Assembly (NCBI RefSeq): GCF_014360585.1
Contig: NZ_JACIXG010000050.1
Coordinates: 1-37,893, forward strand
From: Nocardioides sp.
GTDB taxonomy: Bacteria; Actinomycetota; Actinomycetes; Propionibacteriales; Nocardioidaceae
DNA: 37,893 nucleotides
Direction of reading: 5' to 3'
A model generated the notes under the pieces. It was not told the DNA's origin. It searched no databases and worked only from the letters and a program-made list of their open reading frames with translations. Position 1 is the first letter of the stretch, and each line of letters starts with the position of its first letter. The position numbers and the translations under genes were made by a program. Positions 1-7,400 of this stretch are shown piece by piece.

Positions 1-2
1 GG

Positions 3-131
3 GGGCTGCCGTTGCCCCCGCACGGGCTGCACCTCGTCGATGTTCGGATCGATCCCGAGATCGAGGGGACGCGCGCTCTCGGCCCCAACGCGGAGAAGCG
101 ACTCGGACTGGCGTCAGCCGGATCCATGTGA
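3..131 (+). CDS. 3' end of an unidentified gene (partial)
   Basis: The frame is open from the window edge to a TGA and gives about 42 residues ending in LGLASAGSM. Nearly all third codon positions are G or C, as in the real genes here, so I take it as the C-terminus of a genuine protein. The segment LPLPPHGLHL followed by an acidic, helical tail does not identify a family to me; C-termini of enolase-superfamily or Ldh-type dehydrogenases look broadly similar, but this is only a resemblance. Its stop overlaps the most upstream possible LysR start, so the two genes may be cotranscribed. Confidence 0.55.
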   Translation, partial: GLPLPPHGLHLVDVRIDPEIEGTRALGPNAEKRLGLASAGSM

Positions 132-172
132 TGCCGCTCACTCCCGGCCGTCATCCGAACTATGCTCACGGC

Positions 173-1159
173 GTGGGCACACAAGGGCAGGTCTGGAAGA
201 TCACGAGTCGTCAGAGCCTCATCGCCGGGTTGACCCTCGACCAGCTGTTCACATTTCAGACCATCGGCCGCGCGGGCTCGTTCCGCGCGGCCGCTGCTGA
301 GCTCGCACTCACCCAGCCGGCCGTCTCCCAGCGCATCCGGCATCTCGAGCGTCTCCTCGGCTGCACGCTGCTGGAGCGGCGCCAAGGAGCTCGCTCGGAG
401 CTGACCGCGGCCGGTCGAGAGATGATGACGTTCGCCGACGAGATACTGGCGCGCACCGACCTGTTCCACAAGCGGCTCGAGCAGATGAAGGACCTCAGCA
501 ACGAGTCGACCCTCACCGTGGTGAGCGACACCGACCACATCAAGCACCTCCTGGTCGAAGCCGTCGCCACCATGAAGCGGGTGGCCCCCGGGGTCAACGT
601 CGTGATCCGCCACGCGCCGTCGCGCGACGCCTGCGTGCGTGCGCTCGAGGACGGAACGGCCGATCTGAGCATCTGCCGCGCCCCGGGCCCCAGCGGTTTC
701 GGTGTGCTCGGCACCATCGAGGAGCGTATGTACCTCTACGCGTCCCCAGATGACCCCATCCATGCCCTTGACCAGCCCGAGCGGCTGGAGTACCTGGACA
801 ACGCGGACTTCGCCACCTTCGCAGAGGGCATGCGGAGCCGTGAGCTGATCGAGCGCTGGGTGAAGAAGATGGCCATCGCGCCACGCGTGGTGCTGGAGTC
901 ACGTGGCCTCGAGGCGATGCGCACCTACGTCACCCGTGGCCTCGCCCTCGCGATCCTGCCCGACTTCTGCGTCGTGGAGGACCAGCGAGCCGGCCTCCTC
1001 GAGCCCGTTCAGATGGTCGGCCTGCCGTTGGTCCGTGGAGCGGTCATTCTCACGCCACCTGGCGGCGAGGCAGCTCACCACGCACGCGTGTTCGTCGACA
1101 TGCTGCCCGCAAGGGTCGATGCGACGTTGGCCCCCGCGCCCACCGCTTCTTCTGGCTGA
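173..1159 (+). CDS. LysR-family transcriptional regulator
   Basis: A one-component activator or repressor of about 328 residues. An N-terminal winged helix-turn-helix (about residues 20-80, with the LysR signature around SFRAAAAELALTQPAVSQR) is followed by a periplasmic-binding-protein-like effector domain (about 105-310). The GTG at 173 is chosen because a TATGCT hexamer sits six bases upstream, the layout of an actinobacterial leaderless start, and because homology to LysR proteins begins about 20 residues later. In-frame GTG 128 and ATG 131 are alternatives and would overlap the preceding gene. It converges on the CapA/ABC operon, from which a perfect palindrome separates it. A GATAA-N7-TTATC site upstream of capA (5872-5888) fits the T-N11-A rule of LysR operators, so regulation of that operon is plausible but inferred. 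The ligand is unknown. Confidence 0.9.
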   Translation: MGTQGQVWKITSRQSLIAGLTLDQLFTFQTIGRAGSFRAAAAELALTQPAVSQRIRHLERLLGCTLLERRQGARSELTAAGREMMTFADEILARTDLFHKRLEQMKDLSNESTLTVVSDTDHIKHLLVEAVATMKRVAPGVNVVIRHAPSRDACVRALEDGTADLSICRAPGPSGFGVLGTIEERMYLYASPDDPIHALDQPERLEYLDNADFATFAEGMRSRELIERWVKKMAIAPRVVLESRGLEAMRTYVTRGLALAILPDFCVVEDQRAGLLEPVQMVGLPLVRGAVILTPPGGEAAHHARVFVDMLPARVDATLAPAPTASSG

Positions 1160-1231
1160 GCCAGCGATAGCGGCGTCCCGGCGGAGCTGACCGGAACCAC
1201 GTGTCTGGTCTCAGGCCTGCTGATACACCGA

Positions 1232-1267
1232 AGCGCCCGCGTCATGGGATCCCATGACGCGGGCGCT
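1232..1267. terminator. Bidirectional terminator, perfect 36-bp palindrome
   Basis: Two 18-base arms beginning AGCGCCCGCGTCATGGGA are exact reverse complements with no spacer; in RNA the central GATC would form the loop. It lies between the converging LysR (+) and ABC ATPase (-) genes, the expected place for a shared transcription terminator. No long U-tract follows on either strand, which is usual in high-GC actinobacteria. Confidence 0.75.
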
Positions 1268-1288
1268 GTGGTCTGGCAACTGTGCGGA

Positions 1289-2518
1289 TCAGGCAGGGGT
1301 GCCGGCGGTGGTCAGTATTGGATCGCCGGCTTCGCTGTCGTCCTCCTCGCCGGGCTTGGTCTGTTCGGCCGGGAACCACGTGAGGTGATCGGGCGAGAGC
1401 GAGAGCATCTGCTCGGTGCCGATCGAAGCGGGCGGAGATGTCGGCCCACTGACGGTCTGAACCCGGAGGTCGACGTTGCCGGCCCGGTAGCGTCGTTCGA
1501 ACCGAGATCCGAGGAACTCGCTCGTCAAGAGCGTCGTCCGGATCTGGTTTCGTCCGAGAGGCCTCGTCGGGTCGTCGTCGATGACATCGACCCACTCGGG
1601 CCGGAACGCGACCGAGATCTGCTGCCCGTGCGAGGGCCGGGGAGCGCCGGCTGCGAGCGCCACCTCGAGGACTGTGCCGTCGCCAAGAGTCGGGAGCGAC
1701 ACGGTGAAGAGGTCCTGCTCGACTCCGGTGACGGTGCCGTCCAGCACGTTGGCGTCGCCGACGAAGGTCGCCACGAACCCGTTGGCCGGTCTGTTGTACA
1801 GCGACCACGGGTCGCCCACCTGCTGGATGAGCCCGTCGTGCATCACCACGACGCGGTCGGACATGGACAACGCCTCGGACTGGTCGTGTGTCACGTACAG
1901 CACGCTCGTACTCGTGCTCTTCTGGATCTGGCGGATCTCATCACGCATACGTGCGCGCAGCTGCGCGTCCAGGTTGCTCAGCGGCTCGTCCATGAGCACG
2001 AGGCTCGGCTCCGTGGCGAGGGCACGGGCGAGCGCGACCCGCTGCTGCTGGCCGCCGCTCAGGTCGGTGGCATAACGGTCCGCGAAGGCCTCCAGGCCCA
2101 CCAGGTCGAGCATGTCGCCCGCCTTCTGGCGGGCCAGACGCCCGTCCATCTTCTTGGCCTTCAACCCGTACATCACGTTCTCGAGCGTCGTCATGTGCGG
2201 CCACACCGCGTACGACTGGAAGACCATGTTGATGTCGCGTTTGTTTGGCGGGACGTTGGTGCCGCCGCCGAAGACCCGTCGCCCGGCCAGCTCGATGTCG
2301 CCGCCCGACGGCGTATGCAGGCCGGCGACGCAGCGCAGAGTCGTGGTCTTGCCGCAGCCGCTGGGCCCAAGCAGTGTCACGAACTCAGACCTTCCGATGG
2401 TCAGGTTCAGCTCGTTCACCGCCACCGAGCTCCCGTAGCTGGCTACGAGACCTTTGATCTCCAGGTCGAAGTCGGCCTGGCTGGCTTTGGCAGGGGCTTG
2501 CGCGTTCTTCTGGTTCAT
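1289..2518 (-). CDS. ABC transporter ATP-binding protein (PotA/FbpC type)
   Basis: The cytoplasmic ATPase subunit of an importer, about 409 residues. The Walker A motif GPSGCGKTT lies near residues 51-59, followed by the LSGGQQQR signature and Walker B LVLMDEPLSNLD. The C-terminal third carries a TOBE-like beta domain, as in spermidine/putrescine, ferric-iron and sulfonate/phosphonate importers. The ATG at 2518 has a GAGG nine bases upstream and is preferred over ATGs at 2536 and 2533, which would crowd the permease stop. It is the last gene of a minus-strand operon after capA and the permease. The substrate cannot be read from the sequence, and no solute-binding protein gene is adjacent. Confidence 0.92.
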   Translation of the reverse strand: MNQKNAQAPAKASQADFDLEIKGLVASYGSSVAVNELNLTIGRSEFVTLLGPSGCGKTTTLRCVAGLHTPSGGDIELAGRRVFGGGTNVPPNKRDINMVFQSYAVWPHMTTLENVMYGLKAKKMDGRLARQKAGDMLDLVGLEAFADRYATDLSGGQQQRVALARALATEPSLVLMDEPLSNLDAQLRARMRDEIRQIQKSTSTSVLYVTHDQSEALSMSDRVVVMHDGLIQQVGDPWSLYNRPANGFVATFVGDANVLDGTVTGVEQDLFTVSLPTLGDGTVLEVALAAGAPRPSHGQQISVAFRPEWVDVIDDDPTRPLGRNQIRTTLLTSEFLGSRFERRYRAGNVDLRVQTVSGPTSPPASIGTEQMLSLSPDHLTWFPAEQTKPGEEDDSEAGDPILTTAGTPA

Positions 2519-2548
2519 CTCAGTTGACCTCATCATCGGTTGGCGTGC

Positions 2549-4294
2549 TCAGCCGCGCTTGTACAGGTTGCCGGGGCGGAGAATGATCATGGCGAGCGCG
2601 ATCCAGATGATCATCAGTGCTGTCTCGATCAGACCGACCACGGCAGCTGCCGGAAGCGAGGCCTGGGAGGCGTAGTTGAACGACAGGATCGAGAGGAGCA
2701 TCGTGTCCGGCGTGTAGAGCAGGATCGCCGTATTGATCTCGCGGACGGTGAAGAGGAACACCATGATCAGGGCTGCTGAGATCGACGGCTTCATCAGCGG
2801 CAGCAGCACCGTCCTGATGGCCTGCGAACGGGTGGCACCGCACATCCTCGACGCCTCTTCCAACGAGGAGTCGAGCTGAGCGAACCCGTTGCCCGTCACC
2901 CGGGTGGCGTGTGGCAGGTAGGAGGCGACGTATGCCACCACCATGATCGCCAGCGTGCCGTAGAGCGGGGTGCCGAGATACATCGCGAAGACACCCGTGG
3001 CGAACACGATCCCGGGCACGGCGAGGGGGGACATCGCCACTGCGTTGAGCAATCCTGAACCTCGAAACCGCATCCGCTCCGTCGTGTACGACGTCAGCGT
3101 GCCGACGAAGACGGCCAGCAACGCGGTGGCCGCGGAGACCACCACGGTGTTCATCAGCGCGGTCTTGAGCTCCGGCTTGGCGAACACGTCGCTGAACACC
3201 GCGGTGGTCAGCTCGATGTCCTCGAGGTTCGTCGATACGCTCAACGAGCGGAGCAGCAGCGCCGCGTACGGAAGGATCGTCGTGAAGAGTGCGTAGGCCA
3301 CCAGACCGACGACCAGAACGTGCTTCCAGGGGCCGAGCTCGATCTGCTTGCGGGCACGGGACTTGCCCGTCACCGTGACGAACTTCGACGACTGCCGCAT
3401 CCCCCGCTGGTAGAGCCACAGACCGACGATGCTGAGCAACACCAGCATGGTGCCCAACGCGGCTGCCAGAGCGTGGTTGGACGGGTAGCCGCTGGTGGCG
3501 CGGTACACGGTCACCGCGAGCGGCCGGAAGTCCATCTTGGCGCCGAGCAGCGCCGGCACCGAGAACATCCCGGTCGCACTGATGGTCACGAAGATGACCG
3601 AGGAGAGCATCGCGTGCTTGACGGCCGGGAGCGTCACGCGGAGCGCGGTCTGCAGGGTGCCTCGCCCGTTGATCTGGGATGCCTCTTCCAGGCTCGCGTC
3701 CATGTTCTGCAGGCTTCCGGACACGAGAAGGTAGCCGTAGGGGACGTAGTGCAGGGCGAGGATGATGACCAGCCAGTGGAAGGTCATCACATCGATCGAC
3801 ACCCACGCCGGCAGGTTCGCCGCTTGGGCCAGCTGGTTCAGCAGGCCGGTCTTGGGCGCGCCCAGCTCGAGGAAGGCCAGCGCGCCGATGAAGGGCGAGA
3901 GGAACAGCGGCGCGATGACAACCAGCTCGAAAAGCCGCTTGAACGGGATGTCTGTTCGTGCGATGGCCCAGGCGAGCGCCGCTCCGATGGCGGTCGCGAT
4001 GATGCCGCACGCGAACGACATCGCCATGGTCTCACCGAGAACCCGCCAGATCGCCCAGTTGCCGTAGCTGTCCCTGATCCCGTCCAAGGTGAAGGTCGAG
4101 ATCGGATCGCGGGCGTTGTCCGCGACGGCGGCGACGAAGACGAAGACCGTCGGCAGGAACACCAGGATCCCCAAGATGGCCACCAGAGCCGCGATGAGCA
4201 GGCGACCGGGAACAGGGGTCGAGCGGCGACGACCCTTGGCTTCTGGAACCGGGTCCGCCGGCTGGTTCTCCCGGTCGAAGGTCATGACCGCCAT
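2549..4294 (-). CDS. Two-domain ABC transporter permease (FbpB/ThiP-like)
   Basis: An integral membrane protein of 581 residues holding two copies of the binding-protein-dependent permease domain, as in ferric-iron (FbpB/SfuB) and thiamine (ThiP) transporters. The first copy occupies roughly residues 30-300, with the EAA-like loop LEEASQINGRGTLQTALRVT. The second occupies about 330-575, with the loop LEEASRMCGATRSQAIRTVL. About twelve hydrophobic segments are visible. One polypeptide can form the whole membrane channel, so only the adjacent ATPase and an external binding protein are needed. AAGGAGA precedes the ATG by about ten bases. It lies between the CapA gene and the ATPase and is probably cotranscribed with both. 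Confidence 0.92.
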   Translation of the reverse strand: MAVMTFDRENQPADPVPEAKGRRRSTPVPGRLLIAALVAILGILVFLPTVFVFVAAVADNARDPISTFTLDGIRDSYGNWAIWRVLGETMAMSFACGIIATAIGAALAWAIARTDIPFKRLFELVVIAPLFLSPFIGALAFLELGAPKTGLLNQLAQAANLPAWVSIDVMTFHWLVIILALHYVPYGYLLVSGSLQNMDASLEEASQINGRGTLQTALRVTLPAVKHAMLSSVIFVTISATGMFSVPALLGAKMDFRPLAVTVYRATSGYPSNHALAAALGTMLVLLSIVGLWLYQRGMRQSSKFVTVTGKSRARKQIELGPWKHVLVVGLVAYALFTTILPYAALLLRSLSVSTNLEDIELTTAVFSDVFAKPELKTALMNTVVVSAATALLAVFVGTLTSYTTERMRFRGSGLLNAVAMSPLAVPGIVFATGVFAMYLGTPLYGTLAIMVVAYVASYLPHATRVTGNGFAQLDSSLEEASRMCGATRSQAIRTVLLPLMKPSISAALIMVFLFTVREINTAILLYTPDTMLLSILSFNYASQASLPAAAVVGLIETALMIIWIALAMIILRPGNLYKRG

Positions 4295-4348
4295 GTCGTC
4301 TGGTCTCCTTCGTCGTTCTTCATCGTCGTCACCTTCCGTACTGCGAGA

Positions 4349-5743
4349 TCAGTCTTCGACCCGGACCCGGCCGACACCGGACTCGAACTCGACTGTGGTG
4401 CCGTACTCGGCCGACAGCGTGCGGAACCGCTCGATGACCCGCTCGCTGTTGGCCTGGTCTGCGAGCATCGGACGGCCCTCGGTGAGAGGGTGCTCGACCG
4501 ACTTGCCCGTCGATCGGGTGATCTTCGCTTCCTTCGTCACCTCACGGCCCATCTCGACAGGGTGGAGGGTCACGTCGGTCAGGCGGCCGTCGCTGAGATG
4601 CACCTTGATGATCGCAGAACTCCACCAGGTCTCGGACGGCCCGTCCAGGCCCGGGTGGAGCGGCCACATGTCGGGAGTGAGCGTGCCGATGCGGTCGATG
4701 TCGTGACCCCAGGTCTCGTAGCTGTCGGACGGAACGTGCTCGAGGAACTCGGACTGGGCGAAGAAGTTCCCCAGGCCGTAGAAGATCGGCTTGCCGCGGT
4801 AGATCTCGACCCCGAGGGTCTTGTGCCAGCCATGACCGACGAAGATGTCGGCCCCCTCGTCGATGGCGCGGTGCGCGAACTCGCGCACGAAGGCGGGCGG
4901 CTCGTCTCCGCGCGGGCCCTCCGAGATGTTGAAGTGGTGGGCGACCATCACGACGTCGGCCATGTTCGCCGCCGACCGGATCGAGCGGAGGTTGCCCTCC
5001 AGGTCGCCGGCGTGGCAACGGGTCTCGATGCGGTAGCCGTCGGACTCCTTGAAGACCAGCTCGCCGGCCGAGGACTGACCGCCGGGCAGGGTGTACTGGA
5101 ACTCGTCCTCGGCCAGGACCCGCCCGGTCTTGCCCGGGCCGCACTGCGCGCTCGTCCGCAGGATCCGCAGGCTCTCCGCGGACTCTCTCAGGCGCGCCGC
5201 TGCCTCGGCCGGCACGTGGTAGGTCCATTCGCTTCGAAGGGGGTTGATCCCCGGGCGACCGACCATGGTCTCCTTGGGGCGACCGGCCCACTCGTGCGGG
5301 CGGTTTCCGGAGCTGACCGAGATGAGGGCCATGCGGCCCGCTGGGGTCTCGACATAGACAGGCGCGCGGGCATCGTCGAGGTCCTGGCCCGAGCCCGCGA
5401 CCGCGATCCCGGCGCCTCGACAGGCGGCCAGCGTCGAACTCAACCCCTGCTCACCGAAGTCGAGACTGTGGTTGTTGGCGGTCGACATCACATCGACTCC
5501 CAGCCACTTCAGTTCGGGAGCCAGGGCCGCCTCCGCCAGCATGTAACTGCCGAACCAGTCGCCACGGCCCGGGTGCAGCTCACGGTGGTCGCCGAGGTTC
5601 ATCTCGAGGTGGGCATAGGTGGCGTCCGCCTCGTTGAAGAGCTGCTGGACACCGAGGAACTCGGCCTCCTGGTGCTTCGAGAACGGGCGAGTCACCATGC
5701 ACTCGCCGGCGATGGCGATCGACCAGTCTGCGGGGTTGGTCAT
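4349..5743 (-). CDS. CapA-family protein, cytoplasmic form
   Basis: A 464-residue member of the CapA/PgsA family, whose fold resembles metallophosphoesterases and which was first linked to poly-gamma-glutamate capsule synthesis. Family motifs are clear: GECM near residue 13, HLEMNLGDH near 45, ANNHSLDFG at 89-97, VAHHFNISEG in mid-protein, GHGWHKTLGVEIY, and YGLGNFF. The protein starts directly with MTNPADWSIAIAGE and has no signal peptide or anchor helix, unlike capsule-anchored CapA. It is the first gene of an operon with an ABC permease and ATPase, which suggests work on an imported metabolite rather than capsule assembly. The exact reaction is unknown. A possible LysR-type operator lies about 130 bases upstream. 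Confidence 0.88.
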   Translation of the reverse strand: MTNPADWSIAIAGECMVTRPFSKHQEAEFLGVQQLFNEADATYAHLEMNLGDHRELHPGRGDWFGSYMLAEAALAPELKWLGVDVMSTANNHSLDFGEQGLSSTLAACRGAGIAVAGSGQDLDDARAPVYVETPAGRMALISVSSGNRPHEWAGRPKETMVGRPGINPLRSEWTYHVPAEAAARLRESAESLRILRTSAQCGPGKTGRVLAEDEFQYTLPGGQSSAGELVFKESDGYRIETRCHAGDLEGNLRSIRSAANMADVVMVAHHFNISEGPRGDEPPAFVREFAHRAIDEGADIFVGHGWHKTLGVEIYRGKPIFYGLGNFFAQSEFLEHVPSDSYETWGHDIDRIGTLTPDMWPLHPGLDGPSETWWSSAIIKVHLSDGRLTDVTLHPVEMGREVTKEAKITRSTGKSVEHPLTEGRPMLADQANSERVIERFRTLSAEYGTTVEFESGVGRVRVED

Positions 5744-5828
5744 GATCCTGACACTTCCTTCCGGGGTGATTTCGCCGCACCGGAAAGGGGCGTGCAGCGA
5801 CTGTTTCCAACTTCTGCCCCGACGCTAG

Positions 5829-5888
5829 GTGACCCACGTCACTCCCAAAAGTGCACACTTCATGCTCAACCGATAACTCACGCTTATC
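5829..5888 (-). promoter_or_regulatory. Candidate control region of the capA-ABC operon
   Basis: Two inverted repeats lie upstream of capA. GTGAC-N4-GTCAC occupies 5829-5842, and GATAA-N7-TTATC occupies 5872-5888. The second contains T-N11-A, the consensus spacing of LysR-type operators. I found no convincing -35/-10 pair, so the promoter position is not fixed. Assignment to the LysR protein encoded at 173-1159 is inference. Confidence 0.4.
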
Positions 5889-6215
5889 TCCCTGCGCTCC
5901 ACGCTCACTTCCGCACCAGAGCCACACAGGCGACCCCGACCGCGGTGATCACCCGGCAAGTGAGCATGACGGCTAACGGCCGACGCCCGGGCATGACATG
6001 CCTGATAGTCGAGACGTCGTCAGCGCGGAGACGCGGAGACAAGGCGAACGCGAGCAGCACGAGCAGGCTAAGTCGAACCGGCGTACCCGCGATCTCCTCG
6101 CCGCGGCCCGACCGACACCGGTCATGGTCAACGACACGATGCCGACGGTGCTGCTCCACAGTGGCACCGCGGCACGCAATGGGCCGTCGATGCCGCTCAC
6201 GGGCCGCACGACGAG
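5889..6215. other. Intergenic stretch without a convincing gene
   Basis: This stretch has several short overlapping open frames in different phases, none with a ribosome-binding site, recognisable domain or sustained GC3 pattern. A minus-strand frame (5905-6159) includes a hydrophobic run but starts with arginine- and histidine-rich residues. From about 6160 the plus strand begins to look coding in the frame of the next gene (TQWAVDAAHG), but without a start codon. It may hold the decayed front of that gene. Confidence 0.4.
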
Positions 6216-6485
6216 GTGGCTCAGCGCATCGACGACGGCGTCGCCGTCTGTCCCGGCGAGGGGCGCCGGCTGATGTGGATCGGTCGTGGACTCTGGTCCG
6301 ACCTCGACCCCTACCAACGGTTCCACGAGGACTTCGGTGCGGTGTTCGTCTGGTCGATGTATCTGGCGATCGCGGCGGACGGCTACGTCCGCTACGGCCC
6401 CGATCCGCTCCGGGCGCTCGCGGCCCGGTTCATCCCGTTCCGACCGGACGCGTTCACCCGGCCGTACTCCCCCGACTGGTCGTGA
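6216..6485 (+). CDS. Hypothetical protein, possibly a 5'-truncated remnant
   Basis: Eighty-nine residues from a GTG, with strong GC3 bias and protein-like composition: RLMWIGRGLWSDLDPYQRF, then a hydrophobic VFVWSMYLAIAA segment and a Pro/Phe-rich end. I recognise no family. The coding pattern continues upstream of the GTG for about 20 codons (TQWAVDAAHGPHDE) without any start codon until a stop near 6072, and there is no ribosome-binding site. It may therefore be the 3' remnant of a longer gene whose front is lost. It converges on the amidohydrolase gene and shares its terminator. Confidence 0.45.
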   Translation: MAQRIDDGVAVCPGEGRRLMWIGRGLWSDLDPYQRFHEDFGAVFVWSMYLAIAADGYVRYGPDPLRALAARFIPFRPDAFTRPYSPDWS

Positions 6486-6489
6486 ACCT

Positions 6490-6531
6490 CGCCCTTCGCC
6501 TGCTCAGGTCAGCCCGAGCAGGCGAAGGGCG
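6490..6531. terminator. Bidirectional terminator, 16-bp perfect stem
   Basis: The arm CGCCCTTCGCCTGCTC (6490-6505) and its exact complement (6516-6531) flank a ten-base loop. It lies between the converging hypothetical gene and the amidohydrolase gene. The distal arm and the loop fall inside the last codons of the amidohydrolase, so the terminator is partly encoded in its C-terminus. Confidence 0.75.
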
Positions 6532-7400
6532 TTGTCCTTCACCAACAGGGGGTAGACCTCGTCCTTGATCTCGAGCTTCTCGAGATCGGCGAACCAGCGG
6601 TCGGGGGTGATCACCGGGAAGTCGGAACCGAAGAGAACCTTGCGGCGCAGCGGCCCGTTGAGCTGCTTGACCAGCTGCGGCGGGAAGTACTTCGGCGACC
6701 AGCCGGACAGGTCGATGTGCACGTTGGCCTTGTGGGTGGCGATCGAGATCTGCACGTCGACCCACGGGACGGCGGGGTGCGCCATCACGATCTGGAGGTC
6801 CGGGAAGTCGGCGGCGACGTCGTCGAGCAGCAGCGGGTCGGAGTAGCGCAGCTTTATCCCGCGTCCGCCGGGGAGGCCGGCACCGATCCCGGTCTGGCCG
6901 GTGTGGAACAGCGCGACCACGCCGAGCTCCTGCAGGGTCGCCCACAGCGGGCCGTGCTCCGGGGCGTTCGGGGAGAAGGCCTGCAGGCCGGGATGGAACT
7001 TGAAGCCGCGTACGCCGTAGTCCTCGACCAACCGGACGGCCTGCTTCACTGCCGTCTCGCCCTTGCGCGGATCGACCGAGCCGAACGGGATCAGAACGTC
7101 GGCGTGCTCGGTCGCCCGCTCGGCGATCTCCTCGCTCGACAGCGGCGGATGGTCGAGGCCGGTGGAGGCGTCGACGGTGAAGATCACCGCCGCCATGTCG
7201 CGCTCGCGGTAGTAGGCGGCGAGGTCGTCGACGGTCGGGGTGCGTGGGTGGTCGCCGCGGAAGTACGCCGCCGAGGCGTCCATCAGCTCCTGATCGAGCG
7301 AGAAGTGACCGTGGTGGTCGGACTCGACATGGGTGTGCATGTCGAGGGCCCGGATCTTGTCGGTGTCGATGTGGGGCTCATAGCGGGTCTGAACGGTCAT
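6504..7400 (-). CDS. Amidohydrolase (amidohydro_2) family; possible beta-ketoacyl-CoA hydrolase
   Basis: A metal-dependent TIM-barrel hydrolase of 298 residues from the group that includes ACMS decarboxylase. Metal ligands are visible: HTH at residues 22-24 after strand 1, HTGQTG and MAHPAVPW in mid-barrel, and FGSDFP near the C-terminus. Amidohydrolases of this group cleave 4-hydroxyphenyl-beta-ketoacyl-CoA by a retro-Claisen reaction in hydroxycinnamate catabolism (PhdC/CouO). The neighbouring CoA ligase, hydroxyacyl-CoA dehydrogenase, crotonase and MarR gene fit that role, but the assignment is inferred from context. The ATG overlaps the ligase stop by four bases (ATGA), so translation is coupled. 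It is the last gene of the operon. Confidence 0.85.
   Translation of the reverse strand: MTVQTRYEPHIDTDKIRALDMHTHVESDHHGHFSLDQELMDASAAYFRGDHPRTPTVDDLAAYYRERDMAAVIFTVDASTGLDHPPLSSEEIAERATEHADVLIPFGSVDPRKGETAVKQAVRLVEDYGVRGFKFHPGLQAFSPNAPEHGPLWATLQELGVVALFHTGQTGIGAGLPGGRGIKLRYSDPLLLDDVAADFPDLQIVMAHPAVPWVDVQISIATHKANVHIDLSGWSPKYFPPQLVKQLNGPLRRKVLFGSDFPVITPDRWFADLEKLEIKDEVYPLLVKDNALRLLGLT

Noticed and set aside
5905..6159. Minus-strand frame with a hydrophobic run
   Set aside because: It has no ribosome-binding site, an Arg/His-rich start and no GC3 consistency; a chance hydrophobic stretch is more likely.
3320..6568. Very long plus-strand open frame of over 1,000 codons
   Set aside because: It runs antisense to the permease and CapA genes, which have clear domains. 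Its composition is Arg, Gly, Val and His rich with no motif, as expected for a high-GC shadow frame.
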